Assembly (NCBI RefSeq): GCF_904849725.1
Contig: NC_058519.1
Coordinates: 533,146,316-533,210,315 of the forward strand
Direction: 5' to 3'
DNA length: 64,000 bases
DNA from: Hordeum vulgare subsp. vulgare
Lineage: Eukaryota; Streptophyta; Magnoliopsida; Poales; Poaceae
The notes beneath the pieces were generated by a model. That model had not been told where the DNA came from and did not search any database. It saw only the letters and a list, made by a program, of their open reading frames with translations. A program made the position numbers and the translations under genes. This document shows positions 11,077 through 23,350 of this stretch, one piece after another. Numbering within the stretch: the stretch's first letter is position 1; every line of letters begins with the position of its first letter.

Positions 11077-12605
11077 TGATACATCTCCAACGTATCTATA
11101 ATTTTTGATGGTTTCATGCTATTATCTTGTCAAACTCTGGATGTTTTGTATGCCTTTTATATCTTTCTTGAGACTAACTTATTAACTCAGTGCCAAGTGC
11201 CAGTTCCTGTTTTTTCCATGTTTTTGACCCCTTTCGGAGGAAGATTTTAAACGGAGTCCAAACGGAACGAAACTGCCAAAAACATTTTTTCCTAAACAGA
11301 AGAAGATCAAGAATCCTGAGAATCAGGGCAGGGGGCCACCAGGGACCCCACAAGCCCCCTAGCCGCAGCCAAGGGGCCCGCGCCTCCCAGGCCTGTGGGC
11401 TCCTTGGGCCACCTCTTCCCTAGGTCTTTCACCTGTAAATTCCCTAAAATCCCAGAAAAAAATCAGGAGATCATCAAAAGTACTTTTCCGCCACCGCAAG
11501 CTTCTGTCTCCGCAAGATCCCATCTGGGGCACGTTCTGGTGCCCTGCCGGAGGGGGGATTCGGATATGGAGGGCTTCTTCATCAACACCATGACCTCTCC
11601 GATGATGCGTGAGTAGTGCACCATAAACCTACGGGTTCATAGCTAGTAGCTAGATGGCTTCTTCTCTCTCTTGGATCTTCAATACAAAGTTCTCCATGCT
11701 CTTCATGGAGATCTATCTGATGTAATCTTCTTTCGCGGTGTGTTTGTCGAGATCCAATGAATTGTGGAATTATGATCAGATTATCTATGAATCTTATTTG
11801 AGTTTCTTCTGATCTCTCTTATGCATGATTTCATATCCTTGTAATTCTCTTCGAGTTGTGGGTCTTGTTTGGCCAACTAGATCTATGATTCTTGCAATGG
11901 GAGAAGTGCTTGGTTTTGGGTTCATACCGTGCGGTGACCTCACCCAGTGACAGAAGGGGTAGCGAGGCACGCATCATGTTGTTTCCATCAAGGGTAAAAA
12001 GATGGGGTTTTCATCGTTGGTTTGAGTTTATCCCTCTACATCATGTCATCTTGCTTAAGGCGTTACTCTGTTCGTCATGAACTCAATACACTAGATGCAT
12101 GATGGATAGCGGTCGATGTGTGGAGTAATAGTAGTAGATGCAGAAAGTATCAGTCTACTTGTCTCGGACGTGATGCCTATATGTATGATCATTGCCTTAG
12201 ATATCGTCATGACTTTGCGCGGTTCTATCAATTGCTTGACAGTAATTTGTTCACCCACCGTAATATTTGCTATTTTGTGAGAAGCCTCTAGTGAACACTA
12301 TAGCCCCCGGGTCTACTCCACACCATATTTTCAGCCTTACACTTTTTCTTCGTTGCACTTTCCGCCTTCAGATCTCACTTTGCAATCAATCTTGAAGGGA
12401 TTGACAACCCCTTTATAGCGTTGGGTGCAAGCTCTTTGTGTTTGTGCACGTACTCTGGACTTGACGAGATTATCCTACTGGATTTATACCTTGGTTCTCA
12501 AACTGAGGGAAATACTTACTTCTCCTGTGCTGCATCACCCTTTCCTCTTCAAGGGAAAACCAACGCAAGCTCAAGAGACGACATAAGGTTTCTGTCGACG
12601 TAGCA
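11077..12605 (+). repeat. E4: 5' LTR (1529 bp)
   Basis: TGATACATCTCC start and GACGTAGCA end. It aligns along its full length with 17588-19112. The TATA position reads CTGTAAATTCC here (about 11431) but CTATAAATTCC in the 3' LTR. Confidence 0.92.
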
Positions 12606-12615
12606 GAAGGATTTC

Positions 12616-12633
12616 TGGCGCCGTTGTCGGGGA
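12616..12633 (+). other. E4: primer binding site (tRNA-Asp type)
   Basis: TGGCGCCGTTGTCGGGGA, ten bases after the LTR end, differs at one base from the plant tRNA-Asp complement seen in this element group. Confidence 0.85.
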
Positions 12634-12822
12634 GGATCAAGTCAAGAACTCATCCAAGTAAGTGTCGCAAACTCATCTCTTGCATTTACTTTGTTTGCCA
12701 GTTGCCTCTCGTTTTTCTCTCCCCCACTTCACAAATTTGCCTTTTTCGTTTGCCTTTTCGTTCGCCCTTTTTCTCGCTTGCTCTTTGTTCGCTTGTGTAT
12801 TTGCTTGCTTGCCGAAGTCATC

Positions 12823-14211
12823 ATGACTGAAAACACCAAACTTTGTGACTTCTCGAATACTAATAATAATGATTTTATTAGTACTCCGATTGCTCCCGCC
12901 ACTAGTGCGGAGTCATACGAAATCAATGCCGCTTTGCTGAATCTTGTTATGAAAGAGCAATTTTCCGGCCTTCCTAGTGAAGATGCCGCATCCCATCTTA
13001 ATACCTTCATAGAGCTTTGCGATATGCAAAAGAAGAAAGATGTGGATAATGATGTGATTAAATTGAAGCTTTTTCCTTTCTCATTGCGAGATCGAGCAAA
13101 AACTTGGTTTTCGTCTTTGCCCAAAAATAGTATTGATTCTTGGGATAAGTGCAAAGATGCTTATATATCCAAGTATTTTCCGCCGGCTAATATTATCTCT
13201 CTCTGTAATGATATCATGAATTTTAAGCAACTTGATCATGAACATGTTGCACAATCTTGGGAGAGAATGAAATTGATGATTAGAAATTGTCCCGCTCATG
13301 GCTTGAGTCTTTGGATGATTATACAAATCTAATACGGTGGCCTGAATTTCGCTTCTAGAAATATCTTGGACTCCGCCTTAGGTGGAACGTTCATGGAAAT
13401 CACGTTAGGAGAAGCCACGAAACTCTTAGACAATATCATGACGAACTACTCTCAGTGGCACATTGAAAGGTCACCTACTAGTAAGAAAGTACACGCTATA
13501 GAAGAAATTAACTCGTTGAGTGCTAAGATGGATGAGTTAATGAATTTGGTTGCTATTAGAAGTGCTCCTTTAGATCCTAATGATATGCCCTTGTCTTCTT
13601 TGATTGAGAGTAGCAACGCTAGCTTGGACGTTAATTTTGTTGGTGGGAATAATTTTGGCAACGACAATGCTTTTAGGGGAAACTATGTTCCTAGGCCTTT
13701 TCCTAGTAACTCCTCGAATAACTTTGGCAACTCCTACAACAATACTGATGGAAATTAAAATAGATTACCCTCTGATCTAGAGAGTAATATCAAAGAGTTT
13801 ATCAGCTCGCAATTTTTTTCAATGCGTCCATAGAGGGAAAAGCTACTCAAAATTGACGATTTGGCTAAGAGCGTTGATAGAATGTCTAGTGATATTGATG
13901 CTTTGAAAGTTAGATGTGCTCCTCACAAGATCAATATGGATGAAACTTTGAAAGCTATGCGCGTTTCCATGAGTGAGAGCAAAGAAAGAACAGCCCACAT
14001 TCATGCTAGACATGAATGGCTTAAAAAGGCGTGTTCTCGTGATAAGAATCACGAACATCTTAAAGTGCTTGGTGTGACTCCCATTGAATCTTTGTTTTCT
14101 TGTGTCAAACCTAATGATGATGGGGCTGGATATGAATCCACTTTGGTTGAAAAACGCCCCAATGATTTGGAGTCCATCTATCTTGATGCTAAAAGCATTG
14201 AAGTGGAGTAG
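12823..14211 (+). pseudogene. E4: gag (Athila-type), broken by stops
   Basis: One frame from ATG 12823 to 14211. It carries the Retrotrans_gag core: LKLFPFSLRDRAKTWFSSLP at about residues 83-102, then the helical segment with YFPPANI and RMKLMIRNCPAHGLS. The capsid-like part is followed by an Asn/Gly/Phe-rich low-complexity region (13650-13755) and a helical region. In-frame stops are TAA 13330-13332, TAA 13756-13758 and TAG 13831-13833, with a final TAG at 14209-14211. The frame resumes exactly after each stop, so these are point changes rather than indels. Gag would form the particle and package the RNA. I chose ATG 12823 because the upstream in-frame Met at 12691 lies in non-conserved leader sequence. 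Confidence 0.82.
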
Positions 14212-14463
14212 AAGATATTAAAACTTTGAGTAGTAATGAAATTACTACTTTCGATTTCAAGGAATTCAATTATGATAGTTTCTCCTTGATTGAATGCATT
14301 TCCTTGATGCAATCCATGCTAAACTCTCACACGCTTACAGCCAAAACAAGGCCTTTACCGATCATATCGTCGAAGCTATGATAAAATCTCTTGAAGAGAA
14401 ACTTGAATTGGAAGCTCTATTGCTAGAAAGCTTCATGATGAGTGGGAATCTACTATAAAAATC

Positions 14464-14895
14464 AAAATAAAAAACTATGAATGCAATGCTTTATGTGATT
14501 TGGGTGCTAGTGTTTCCGCGATTCCAAAGTCTTTATGTGATGTTCTTGGTTATAATGATATTGAAGAGTGTTCTCTTAATTTGCATCTTGCGGATTCTGC
14601 TGTCAAGAAACCCATGGGAAGGATCAATGAAGTTCTTATTATTGCAAATAGGAACTATGTACCCGTGGATTTCATTGTGCTTGACATTGATTGCAATCCT
14701 ACATGCCCTATTATTTTTGGTAGACCTTTCTTAAGGACTATCGGTGCTATCATTAATATGAAGGAAGGGAATATTAGATTTCAATTTCCTTTAAAGAAGG
14801 GCATGGAGCACTTTCCTAGAAAGAAAATAAGATTGCCTTATGAATCCATGATGAGGGCCACTTATGGTTTGATCACCAAAGACGACGATACGTGA
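14464..14895 (+). pseudogene. E4: aspartic protease domain
   Basis: The segment around 14490-14530 reads ALCDLGASVSAIP, the retropepsin active-site motif (here DLGA instead of D(T/S)GA, as in Athila-lineage elements). It is followed by IVLDIDCNPTCPIIFGRPFL at about 14665-14733, the conserved C-terminal GRPFL signature. The frame is open from 14464 to TGA 14893-14895. It shares the register of gag, but the linker between them (14212-14463) is frameshifted. It would cut the gag polyprotein. No RT follows, unlike E7, where the same GRPFL segment leads into pol. Confidence 0.82.
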
Positions 14896-17572
14896 TTCTA
14901 TCGCCTTATGCCTAGCTAAGGGCGTTAAACAATAGCGCTTGTTGGGAGGCAAACCAATGAATTAATTTCTTTTTATTTCTGTTTTATTGCATCCACACCA
15001 TCATAATGCTGTTTTGATTGTGTTTTTTGTGTTTGTTTTTGTGTTTGAGCCAAGAAAAACCTTTACGACTAGTCTTGGTGATGGTTGTTCGATCCTGCTG
15101 GAAAAAGGTAGAAACTTTTCGCTCACGAGATGATTTTTCATTTTTATTCAGAAAGAGGTTTTGAGTTGATTCTTTGTGCTGCTGGTTGATATGCCTTTTT
15201 CCTAGGCATTCGTAATTTTTTCAGAATTTGTGAGGTACCAGAAGTATATGAAGTATACATATTGCTACAGACTGGTATGTTTTTGACAGATTCTGTTTTT
15301 GTTGAGTTGGTTGCTTGTTTTGATGAAACTATGGATAGTATCGGGGGGTACTAGCCATGGAAAAGTGAGAATATAGTAGCCCAACACTAATATAAATATA
15401 AATCAAGATTGCTACAGTAACTAAAGTGGTGGTAGTTTGTTTTCTTGTGCTAATGTTATCACGAGTTTCTGTTTTAGTTTTGTGTTGTGAAGTTTTCAAG
15501 TTTTGGGTGATGTTCTCATGGACAAAGAGATAAGGAGTGGAAAGATCTCAAGCTTGGTGATGCCCAAGGCATCCCAAGCCAAATTCAAGCACACCAAAAA
15601 GCCTAAGCTTGGGGATGCCCCGGGAAGGCATCCCCTCTTTCGTCTTCAATCCATCGGTAACGTTACTTGGAGCTTTATTTTTATTCACCACATGATATGT
15701 GTTTTGCTTGGAGCGTCTTGTATCTTAGGAGTCTTTTTATTTTTGTTGTGTAAAAATCATCCTTGCTGCACACCCTTTTGAGAGAGAGACATGCACTCAT
15801 CGTGATTTTGCTAGAATGCTCATTGTGCTTCACTTATATCTTTTGAGTTAGATAATTTTGCTCTATGTGCTTCACTTAGATCTTTTAGAGCACGGCGGTG
15901 CATGAATTAGTAGTTGGCTTATGCTATTAAAGTAGTCCCAAAGGTGATAGGTACCCAAACAGGATACAAAAACCTCCATCTTCATGTGCATTGAGTAGAA
16001 AGAGAAGTCTTGATTCCTCTCAATTAGTTTTGAGACGTGGATTTGGTAATATTAAGAGCTATGTTAGTAGGGTGTTGTGAATCGAGAAATACTTGTGTTG
16101 AAGTTAGTGATTCCCGAAGCATGCACGTATGGTGAACCGCTATGTTAGGAAGTCGGAGCATAATTGATCTATTGATTTTCATCCTTTGTGTTGAGGTCAG
16201 GATCGCGCGATGGTTAACACCTACCAACCCTTCCCCTAGGAGTATGCGTTTAGCACTTTGTTTCGATTACTAATAAAAACTTCTGCAACAAGTATGTTAG
16301 TTCTTCATGACTAATGTGAGTCCATGGTATAGATGCACTTTCACCTTCCACCATTGCTAACCTCTCTAGTGCCGCGGAATTTTCGCTGGTACACAAACCC
16401 ACCATATGCCTTCCTCAAAACAGCCACCATACCTACCTAATATGGCATTTTCATAGCCATTCCGAGATATATTGCCATGCAACTCCCACCATTCCGTCTC
16501 ATGACTTGTGTCGTCACTCTCATATTGCCATTGCATGATCGTAAGATAGCTAGCGAGATGTTTCAACGTCATACGCCAAGCTAGATCTTTGCACATCCCC
16601 GTACACTGTCGAAGGCATTTCCTATAGAGTCATTTCTAAGCTTTGAGCTATGAGTAAATAAAAGTGTGATGATCATCATTATTAGAGCATTGTCCCATGT
16701 GAGGAAACAAAAAAAAAGAGGCCAAAGAGCCCATAAAAAAAGAGAGAAAAAGAGGCCTAACAGCCCAAATAAAAAAATAAAAAATAAAAAAAGAGAGAAA
16801 AAGAGAGAAGGGCAATGCTACTATCTTTTTCCACACTTGTGCTTCGTAATAGCACCATTTTCTTCATGTTTGAGAGCCTCTCGTTTCGTCACTACCATAT
16901 GCTAGTGGGAATCTTCATTAAATAACTTGGCTTGTATATTTCAATGATGGGCTTCCTCGAAATTCCCTAGGTCTTCGTGAGCAAGCAAGTTGGATGCACA
17001 CCCACTAGTTCTCCTTTTGAGGTTTCACATACTTATAGCTCTAGTGCATCCTTTGTATGGTAATCCCTACTCATTCACATTGATATATATTAATGGGCAT
17101 CTCCATAGCCCTTTGATACGCCGAGTCAATGTGACCATCTCCTCCTTTTTATCTCACAACCACCACCACACTCTATTCCACCTATAGTGCTATATCCATG
17201 GCTCACGCTCATGTATTGCGTGATAGTTATAAAAAGTTTGAGAAAGTAAGAGTGTGAAAACAATTACTTGGCCAATACCGGGGTTGTGCATGATCTACAT
17301 TAGTTGTGTGAGGATGATGGAGCATAGCCAGACTATATGATTTTGTAGGGATAACTTTCCTTGGCCTTGTTATTTTGAAACTTCATGATTACCTTGCTAG
17401 TTTGCTTGAAGTATTATTGTTTTCATGTCAATAGCAAACTATTGTTTTGAATCTTATGGACATGAACATTCATGTCACACGAAAGAAGTTGCAAAGGACA
17501 ACTATGCTAGGTAGCATTCCACATCAAAAATTCAGTCTTTATCACTTCCCTACTCGAGGACGAGCGGGACTT
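14896..17572 (+). mobile_element. E4: non-coding 3' internal region
   Basis: No coding sequence recognised. It contains the two-stem motif directly after the protease frame (14908-14955). It also holds the 9-bp hairpin GGGGATGCC/GGCATCCCC at 15611-15634 preceded by AAGCTT, and A-rich, AAAGAGAG-type sequence at 16700-16810. A hairpin CTCG-AGGA-CGAG lies at 17553-17564. The block 16366-17587 is related to 41404-42632 of E2. Confidence 0.78.
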
Positions 17573-17587
17573 AAGCTTGGGGATGCT
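17573..17587 (+). other. E4: polypurine tract
   Basis: AAGCTTGGGGATGCT abuts the 3' LTR start and is the plus-strand primer. Confidence 0.85.
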
Positions 17588-19112
17588 TGATACATCTCCA
17601 ACATATCAATAATTTTTGATGGTTTCATGCTATTATCTTGTCAAACTTTGGATGTTTTGTATGCCTTTTATATCCTTTTTCAGACTAACTTATTAACTCA
17701 GTGCCAAGTGCCAGTTCCTGTTTTTCCATGTTTTTGACCCCTTTCAGAGGAGGACTTTAAACGGAGTCCAAACGGAACGAAACTGCGAAAAAGATTTTTT
17801 CCGAAACAGAAGAACATCGGGAAGCCTGAGAATCAGGGCAGGGGGCCACCAGGGACCCCCCAGCCCCCTAGCCGCGGCCAGGGGGCCCCGCACCTCCGAG
17901 GCTTGTGGGCCCCCTGGGCCACCTCTGCCCTAGGTCTTTCGCCTATAAATTCCCTAAAATCCCAAAAAAAATTAGGAGATCATTGAAAGTACTTTGCCGC
18001 TGCCGCGAGCTTCTGCCTCCGCAAGATCCCATCTGGGGCACGTTATGGTGCCCTGCCGGAGGGGGATTCGGATACGGAGGGCTTCTTCATCAACACCATG
18101 ACCTCTCCGATGATGCGTGAGTAGTTCACCATAGACCTATGGGTCCATAGCTAGTATCTAGATGACTTCTTCTCTCTCTTGGATTTTCAATACAAAGTTC
18201 TCCATGATCTTCATGGAGATCTATCCGATGTAATCTTCTTTTGCGGTGTGTTTGTCGAGATTTGATGAATTGTGTATTTATGATCAGATTATCTATGAAT
18301 CTTATTTGAATTTCTTCTGATCTCTCTTATGCATGATTTCATATCCTTGTAATTTTCTTTGAGTTGTTGGTTTTCTTTGGCCAACTAGATCTATGATTCT
18401 TGCAATGGGAGAAGTGCTTGGTTTCGGGTTCACACCGTGCGGTGATCTCACCCAGTGACAGAAGGGGTAGCGTGGCATGCATCATGTTGTTGCCATCAAG
18501 GGTAAAAAATGGGGTTTTCATCATTGGTTTGAGTTTATCCCTCTACGTCATGTCAGCTTTCTTAAGGCGTTACTTTGTTCGTCATGAACTCAATACACTA
18601 GATGCATGCTGGATAGCGGTGGATGTGTGGAGTAATAGTAGTAGATGCAGAAACTATCGGTCTACTTGTCTCGGACGTGATGCCTATATGTATGATCATT
18701 GCCTTAGATATCGACATGACTTTGCGCGGTTCTATCAATTGCTCGACAGTAATTTGTTCACCCACCGTAATATTTGCTATTTTGGGAGAAGCCTCTAGTG
18801 AACACTATGGCCCGTGGGTCTACTCCACACCATATTTTGAGCCTTACACTTTTTCTTCGTTGCATTTTCCACCTTTAGATCTCACTTTGCAATCAATCTT
18901 GAAGGGATTGACAACCCCTTTATAGCGTTGGGTGCAAGCTCTTTGTGTTTGTGCAAGTACTCTGGACTTGACGAGATTCTCCTACTAGATCGATACCTTG
19001 GTTCTCAAACTGAGGGAAATACTTACTGCTCCTGTGCTGCATCACCCTTTCCTCTTCAATGGAAAACTAACGCCAGCTCACGAGACGATAGAAGGTTTCT
19101 GTCAACGTAGCA
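17588..19112 (+). repeat. E4: 3' LTR (1525 bp)
   Basis: TGATACATCTCC to AACGTAGCA, followed by the target-site copy GGAAC. A TATA-like box (CTATAAATT) is at about 17943-17951. Confidence 0.92.
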
Positions 19113-19117
19113 GGAAC

Positions 19118-21429
19118 CTAAAACTTTTTCAAAAAGAAAAGTGAAAGCGAGAAGGACGAGCACCTTTGAAGTGGTGGCTGGCCTTGAACTTTGTTCAGGC
19201 CGATGGAAACTTTGTGAATCTTGATTACAGAAACTTTGCAACAAAAAATGAGCCCCTTGTATAAATCCTTTTGTATGATAAAAATAATGTGCAAGTAAAG
19301 CCTCTAGGACGATTTGTATGATGGGTAGAATGTATATGGTGCAAAAACAGAAACTTTGATGTCTAGTGCAGAATTTCTCTGATTTTACTGGAACATCTTT
19401 TTAATATGAATTTTTTACACATTACTTATATATCAATTTTGCAGGTCTTCCTAATTTTGCAGAATGTTTTGAGTTACAAAAGTATGGAAATTTAATGCAT
19501 CATCATAGACTTTTCTCTTTTAGACAGATTCTGTTTTTTGCTTGCATAGTTTGCTTGTTTCTATGATGCTATGGATTGTGTGAGAGGGTATAAGCCATGG
19601 AGAAGTTAGAATACAGTACCTTATGCTAAAATAAAATAAGAATCAACTTATAATAGTACCTAAAGTATTTGATATGTTGCTTATACTAACGGATCTCATG
19701 AAGTTTTGTTGAGTTTTATGTGATTGAAGTTTTCAAGTTTTGGGTATTATACCGATGGGAAAAGGAATGAGGAGCAGAAAAAGCCTAATCTTGGGGATGC
19801 CCGAGGCAGCCCCAAGGTAATATCCAAGGAAGACTCAAGTGTTTAAGCTTGGGGATGCCCTGGATGGCATCCCCTCTTTCGTCCTCAACACTATCGGTAT
19901 ATCTTACTTAGAGCTATACTTTTATTCATCACATATTATGTGTTTTTCTTGGAGCATCATTTTTTTGTTCTCTATTAGATGTCATTTATAATCTTGTTTT
20001 TCAATAGAAAGTTCCAATAATTTCCTTTAGGATGTTTAAATTGCTTGTTTGATATGTGTTGTGTACAAACAGAAACTTTGGTAGTAGCATTTGTTTTTTC
20101 GTATTTTACTGGAACATAAAAAAATCTGAAATTTTTATACATTTCTGTTACAAACATTGTTTACCACGTCCTAGTTGTTCGGAATTTTCTAAGTTACAGA
20201 AGTATACATTTCATCTGCATATTTCCACACTATCCTATTTTTCACAGATTGTTGTTATAGTTCCTTTGCGTGCTTATTTTTGAATTCTTGTTGATCCCCA
20301 TTGACTTGAAAGCCATAGCATTGTGATGGAATACAATGGTAATGTTAGATTATAATTATGCAATAATGTTATGGCAGGACATGATGAGATTTGATGTTTT
20401 ATGAACTAACCTATCTAGTAAAAGTTCTGTTAACTTTTGTGTGAATGAAGTGTTCGAAGATCCAAGAGGTAATGATATGAGAAGAATAAGGAGAGTCCAG
20501 AGTTCAAGTTTGGGAATGCCCAATTCACCCCAAGTAAATATTCGAAGAGACTCAAGCATCTTAGCTTGGGGATGCCCCAAAAGGCAAGCCATCTTTCTTT
20601 TTCAACAACTATCGCTATGTTTTGGTTTTTGTTTTGTTCACATGATATGCGTAAATTCTTGGAGCGTTGTGTGCCTTTTATTTTCCTTTTATCTATGCAC
20701 CATGGTGGTATGGAAAAGTCCATGGTTGATTTATAGAATGCTTCATGTGCTTCACTTATATCATTTGAAGTTGGATGTCCGTTTCCCTACATATAGTAAA
20801 CCGTTATTTGTAGAATGCTCTTTTGCTTCACTTATATTTATTAGAGCTTGGTCTTTTGTAGAACGAGCAAAACTCTCATTACTCATTTATATTTGTTTGA
20901 GAGTAATTTTCATGGTTTATAAGACTAGTACAAAAATAATAGGTATTCGAAGAGTGATAATCAAAACCTTCACGTAGCACATTAAAGATAAATTGTGGGT
21001 TAATGATATTGATGTGGTAATGTGAAAGGGTGTGCGTGCATCATTGTTGATTCATAGTGGGGTTGATATTAAGATGTGTTAACTTCCTATTTATCTAAAA
21101 ATTAAAAGGGCATGGTGATGATGTGTGAGCAGTTCTATTCCTCATTGAAATCCTAGTGTTGTTTCGAGTCAGAGTCGAGCGATAGTTAAATCCTCCCAAC
21201 CCTCCCCATCGGGGCATGCGAGTAGTACTTTGATTTGTGATAAAACTAATAAAACTTTCCAATAAGTATATGGGTTCTTTATGACTAATGTGACACCATG
21301 TACATACACAATCTCACCTCCACATATTTGCTAGCCTCTTTGGTACCGTGCATTGCCCATTCTCACCTCGAGGATCGGTGCAACTTTCGCCAGTGCATCC
21401 AAACCACGTGACATGATACGCTCTATTGC
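19118..21429 (+). mobile_element. E2: internal non-coding region with a duplicated module
   Basis: No genes. Two imperfect copies of one module follow each other, about 19340-19885 and 20060-20600. Each has AACAGAAACTTTG, CTGGAACAT, GAGTTACA(A/G)AAGTAT, an ACAGATT segment, a segment resembling GAAGTTTTCAAG, and AGCTTGGGGATGCC. The first copy ends in the perfect hairpin GGGGATGCC/GGCATCCCC (19851-19874); in the second the right arm is decayed. The same module occurs once in E3 (5380-5905) and once in E4 (15100-15640). Confidence 0.7.
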
Positions 21430-21434
21430 ACATA

Positions 21435-22376
21435 TGTTGGAAATATGCCCTAGAGACAATAATAAATTAGTTATTATTTATTTCTTTGTTCATGATAATC
21501 GTTTATTATCCATGCTATAATTGTATTGATTGGAAACACAATACTTGTGTGGATACATAGACAAAACACTGTCCCTAGTAAGCCTCTAGTTGACTAGCTC
21601 GTTGATCAAAGATGGTCAAGGTTTCCTGACCATAGGAAAGTGTTGTCACTTGATAACGGGATCACATCATTAGGAGAATCATGTGATGGACTAGACCCAA
21701 ACTAATGAACATAGCATGTTGATCGTGTCATTTTGTTGCTACTGTTTTTCTGCGTGTCAAGTATTTATTCCTAAGACCATGAGATCATATAACTCACTAG
21801 CACCGGAGGAATACCTTGTGTGTATCAAACATCGCAACGTAACTCGGTGACTATAGAGATGCTCTACAGGTATCTCCGAAGGTGCCCGTTGAGTTAGTAT
21901 GGATCAAGACTGGGATTTGTCACTCTGTGTGACAGAGAGGTATCTCGGGGTCCACTCGGTAATACAACATCACACACAAGCCTTGCAAGCAATGTGACTT
22001 AGTGTATGTCACGGGATCTTGTATTACGGAACGAGTAAAGAGACCTGCCGGTAAACGTTATTGAAATAGGTATGCGGATACCGACGATCGAATCTCGGGC
22101 AAGTAACATACCGAAGGACAAAGGGAATGACATATGGGATTATATGAATCCTTGACACTGAGGTTCAACCGATAAGATCTTCGGAGAATATGTAGGATCC
22201 AATATGGGCATCCAGGTCCCGCTATTGGATATTGACCGAGGAGTCTCTTGGGTCATGTCTACATAGTTCTCGAACCCGCAGGGTCTGACACTTAAGGTTC
22301 GACGATGTTTTATGCGTATTTGAGTTATATGGTTGGTTACCGAATGTTGTTCGGAGTCCCGGATGAGATCACGGAC
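21435..22376 (+). repeat. E5: 5' LTR, missing its 3' half
   Basis: It matches the 3' LTR from the first base to ATGAGATCAC, then stops abruptly at 22376. The next bases (TCCTAGCATGTACAG) are internal sequence. About 960 bp of LTR present in the 3' copy (40437-41398), including the TATA box, plus the primer site, are absent. Confidence 0.85.
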
Positions 22377-22742
22377 TCCTAGCATGTACAGACATGGCCT
22401 CGGAACACAAGAGACCGAAAGGTCGAGCATGAATCATATAGTTGATATGATTAGCATAGAGATGCTTACCACTGAAACTATTCTCGACTCACGTGATGAT
22501 TGGACTTGAGATAGTGGATTTGGATCATGTACCACTCAAATGACTAGAGAGCTGTACTTTTTAAGTGGGAGCTCTTAAGTAATATGATTAATTGAACTTA
22601 TTGTCATGAACATAGTCTAATGGTCTTTGCGAATTACGATGTAACTTGCGCTATAGCTCTACTATTTTTATATGTTCCTAGAGAAAATTTAGTTGAAAGT
22701 TGATAGTAGCAAATTTGCGGTCTGAGTCTGTAAAACTGAGGA

Positions 22743-23350
22743 ATGTCCTCGTTGCTGCGCAGAAGGCTTATGTCCTTAATGCACCACTCGGTGTGCTGCA
22801 CCTCGGGCGTCGTCTATGGATGTTGTGAAACATCCGACATACACGTTTCTGATGACTACGTGATAGTTCAGTGCAAAATACTTAATGGCTTAGAAGCAAG
22901 GCGCAGAAGACGTTTTGAAATGTCACGAAAAATGAGAGATGTTCTAAAGAGATGAAATTGAGATTTCATGCTCGTGCCCTTGTTGAGAGGTATGAGACCT
23001 CCGACGAGAATCTTTGTCCACAAAGTAAAGGAGAAAAGCTCAATCGTTGAGCGTGTGCTCAGATTGTCTGAGTACGACAATCGCTTGAATCAAGTGGGAG
23101 TTAATATTCCAGATGAGATAGTGATGGTTCTCCAAAGTCACTGCCACCAAACTGTGAGAGCTTTGTGATGAACTATAACATATCAAGGATAGATACAATG
23201 ATCCTTGAGCGATTCGCGATGTTTGACACTGCGAAAGTAGAAATCAAGAAGGAGCGTCAATGGTTGATGGTTAGTAAAACCACTGAGTTTCAAGAAAGGC
23301 AAGGGCTAGAAGGGATACTTAGTGAAACAGCAAAACATTTGCTGCACTAA
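22743..23350 (+). pseudogene. E5: gag remnant (Copia)
   Basis: Broken frames preserve a gag-like text: LLRGMRPPTRIFVHKVKEKS, VLRLSEYDNRLNQVGVNIPD and LQSHCHQ at 22968-23160, then a fragment around 23220-23340. This order (short helical repeats and an LQSLP-like motif) is that of Copia-type gag. Several frame changes and stops separate the pieces; no zinc knuckle remains readable. Identification rests on position upstream of the integrase remnant and on resemblance to Angela-like elements. Confidence 0.55.

Larger units (their letters stand above)
11077..19112 (+). mobile_element. E4: non-autonomous Athila-type element with gag and protease
   Basis: Complete element of 8036 bp with a perfect target-site duplication GGAAC (11072-11076 and 19113-19117). 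LTRs are 11077-12605 and 17588-19112. Internal order is primer site, gag (12823-14211, broken), protease (about 14477-14895), a non-coding region and a polypurine tract. No RT, RNase H or integrase is present in 8 kb. The two LTRs look very similar over their full length. The insertion lies in the internal region of E2. Confidence 0.93.

Noticed and set aside
12729..13154. 141-codon minus-strand frame opposite E4 gag
   Set aside because: It is the complement of a clear Retrotrans_gag region and has no independent features.
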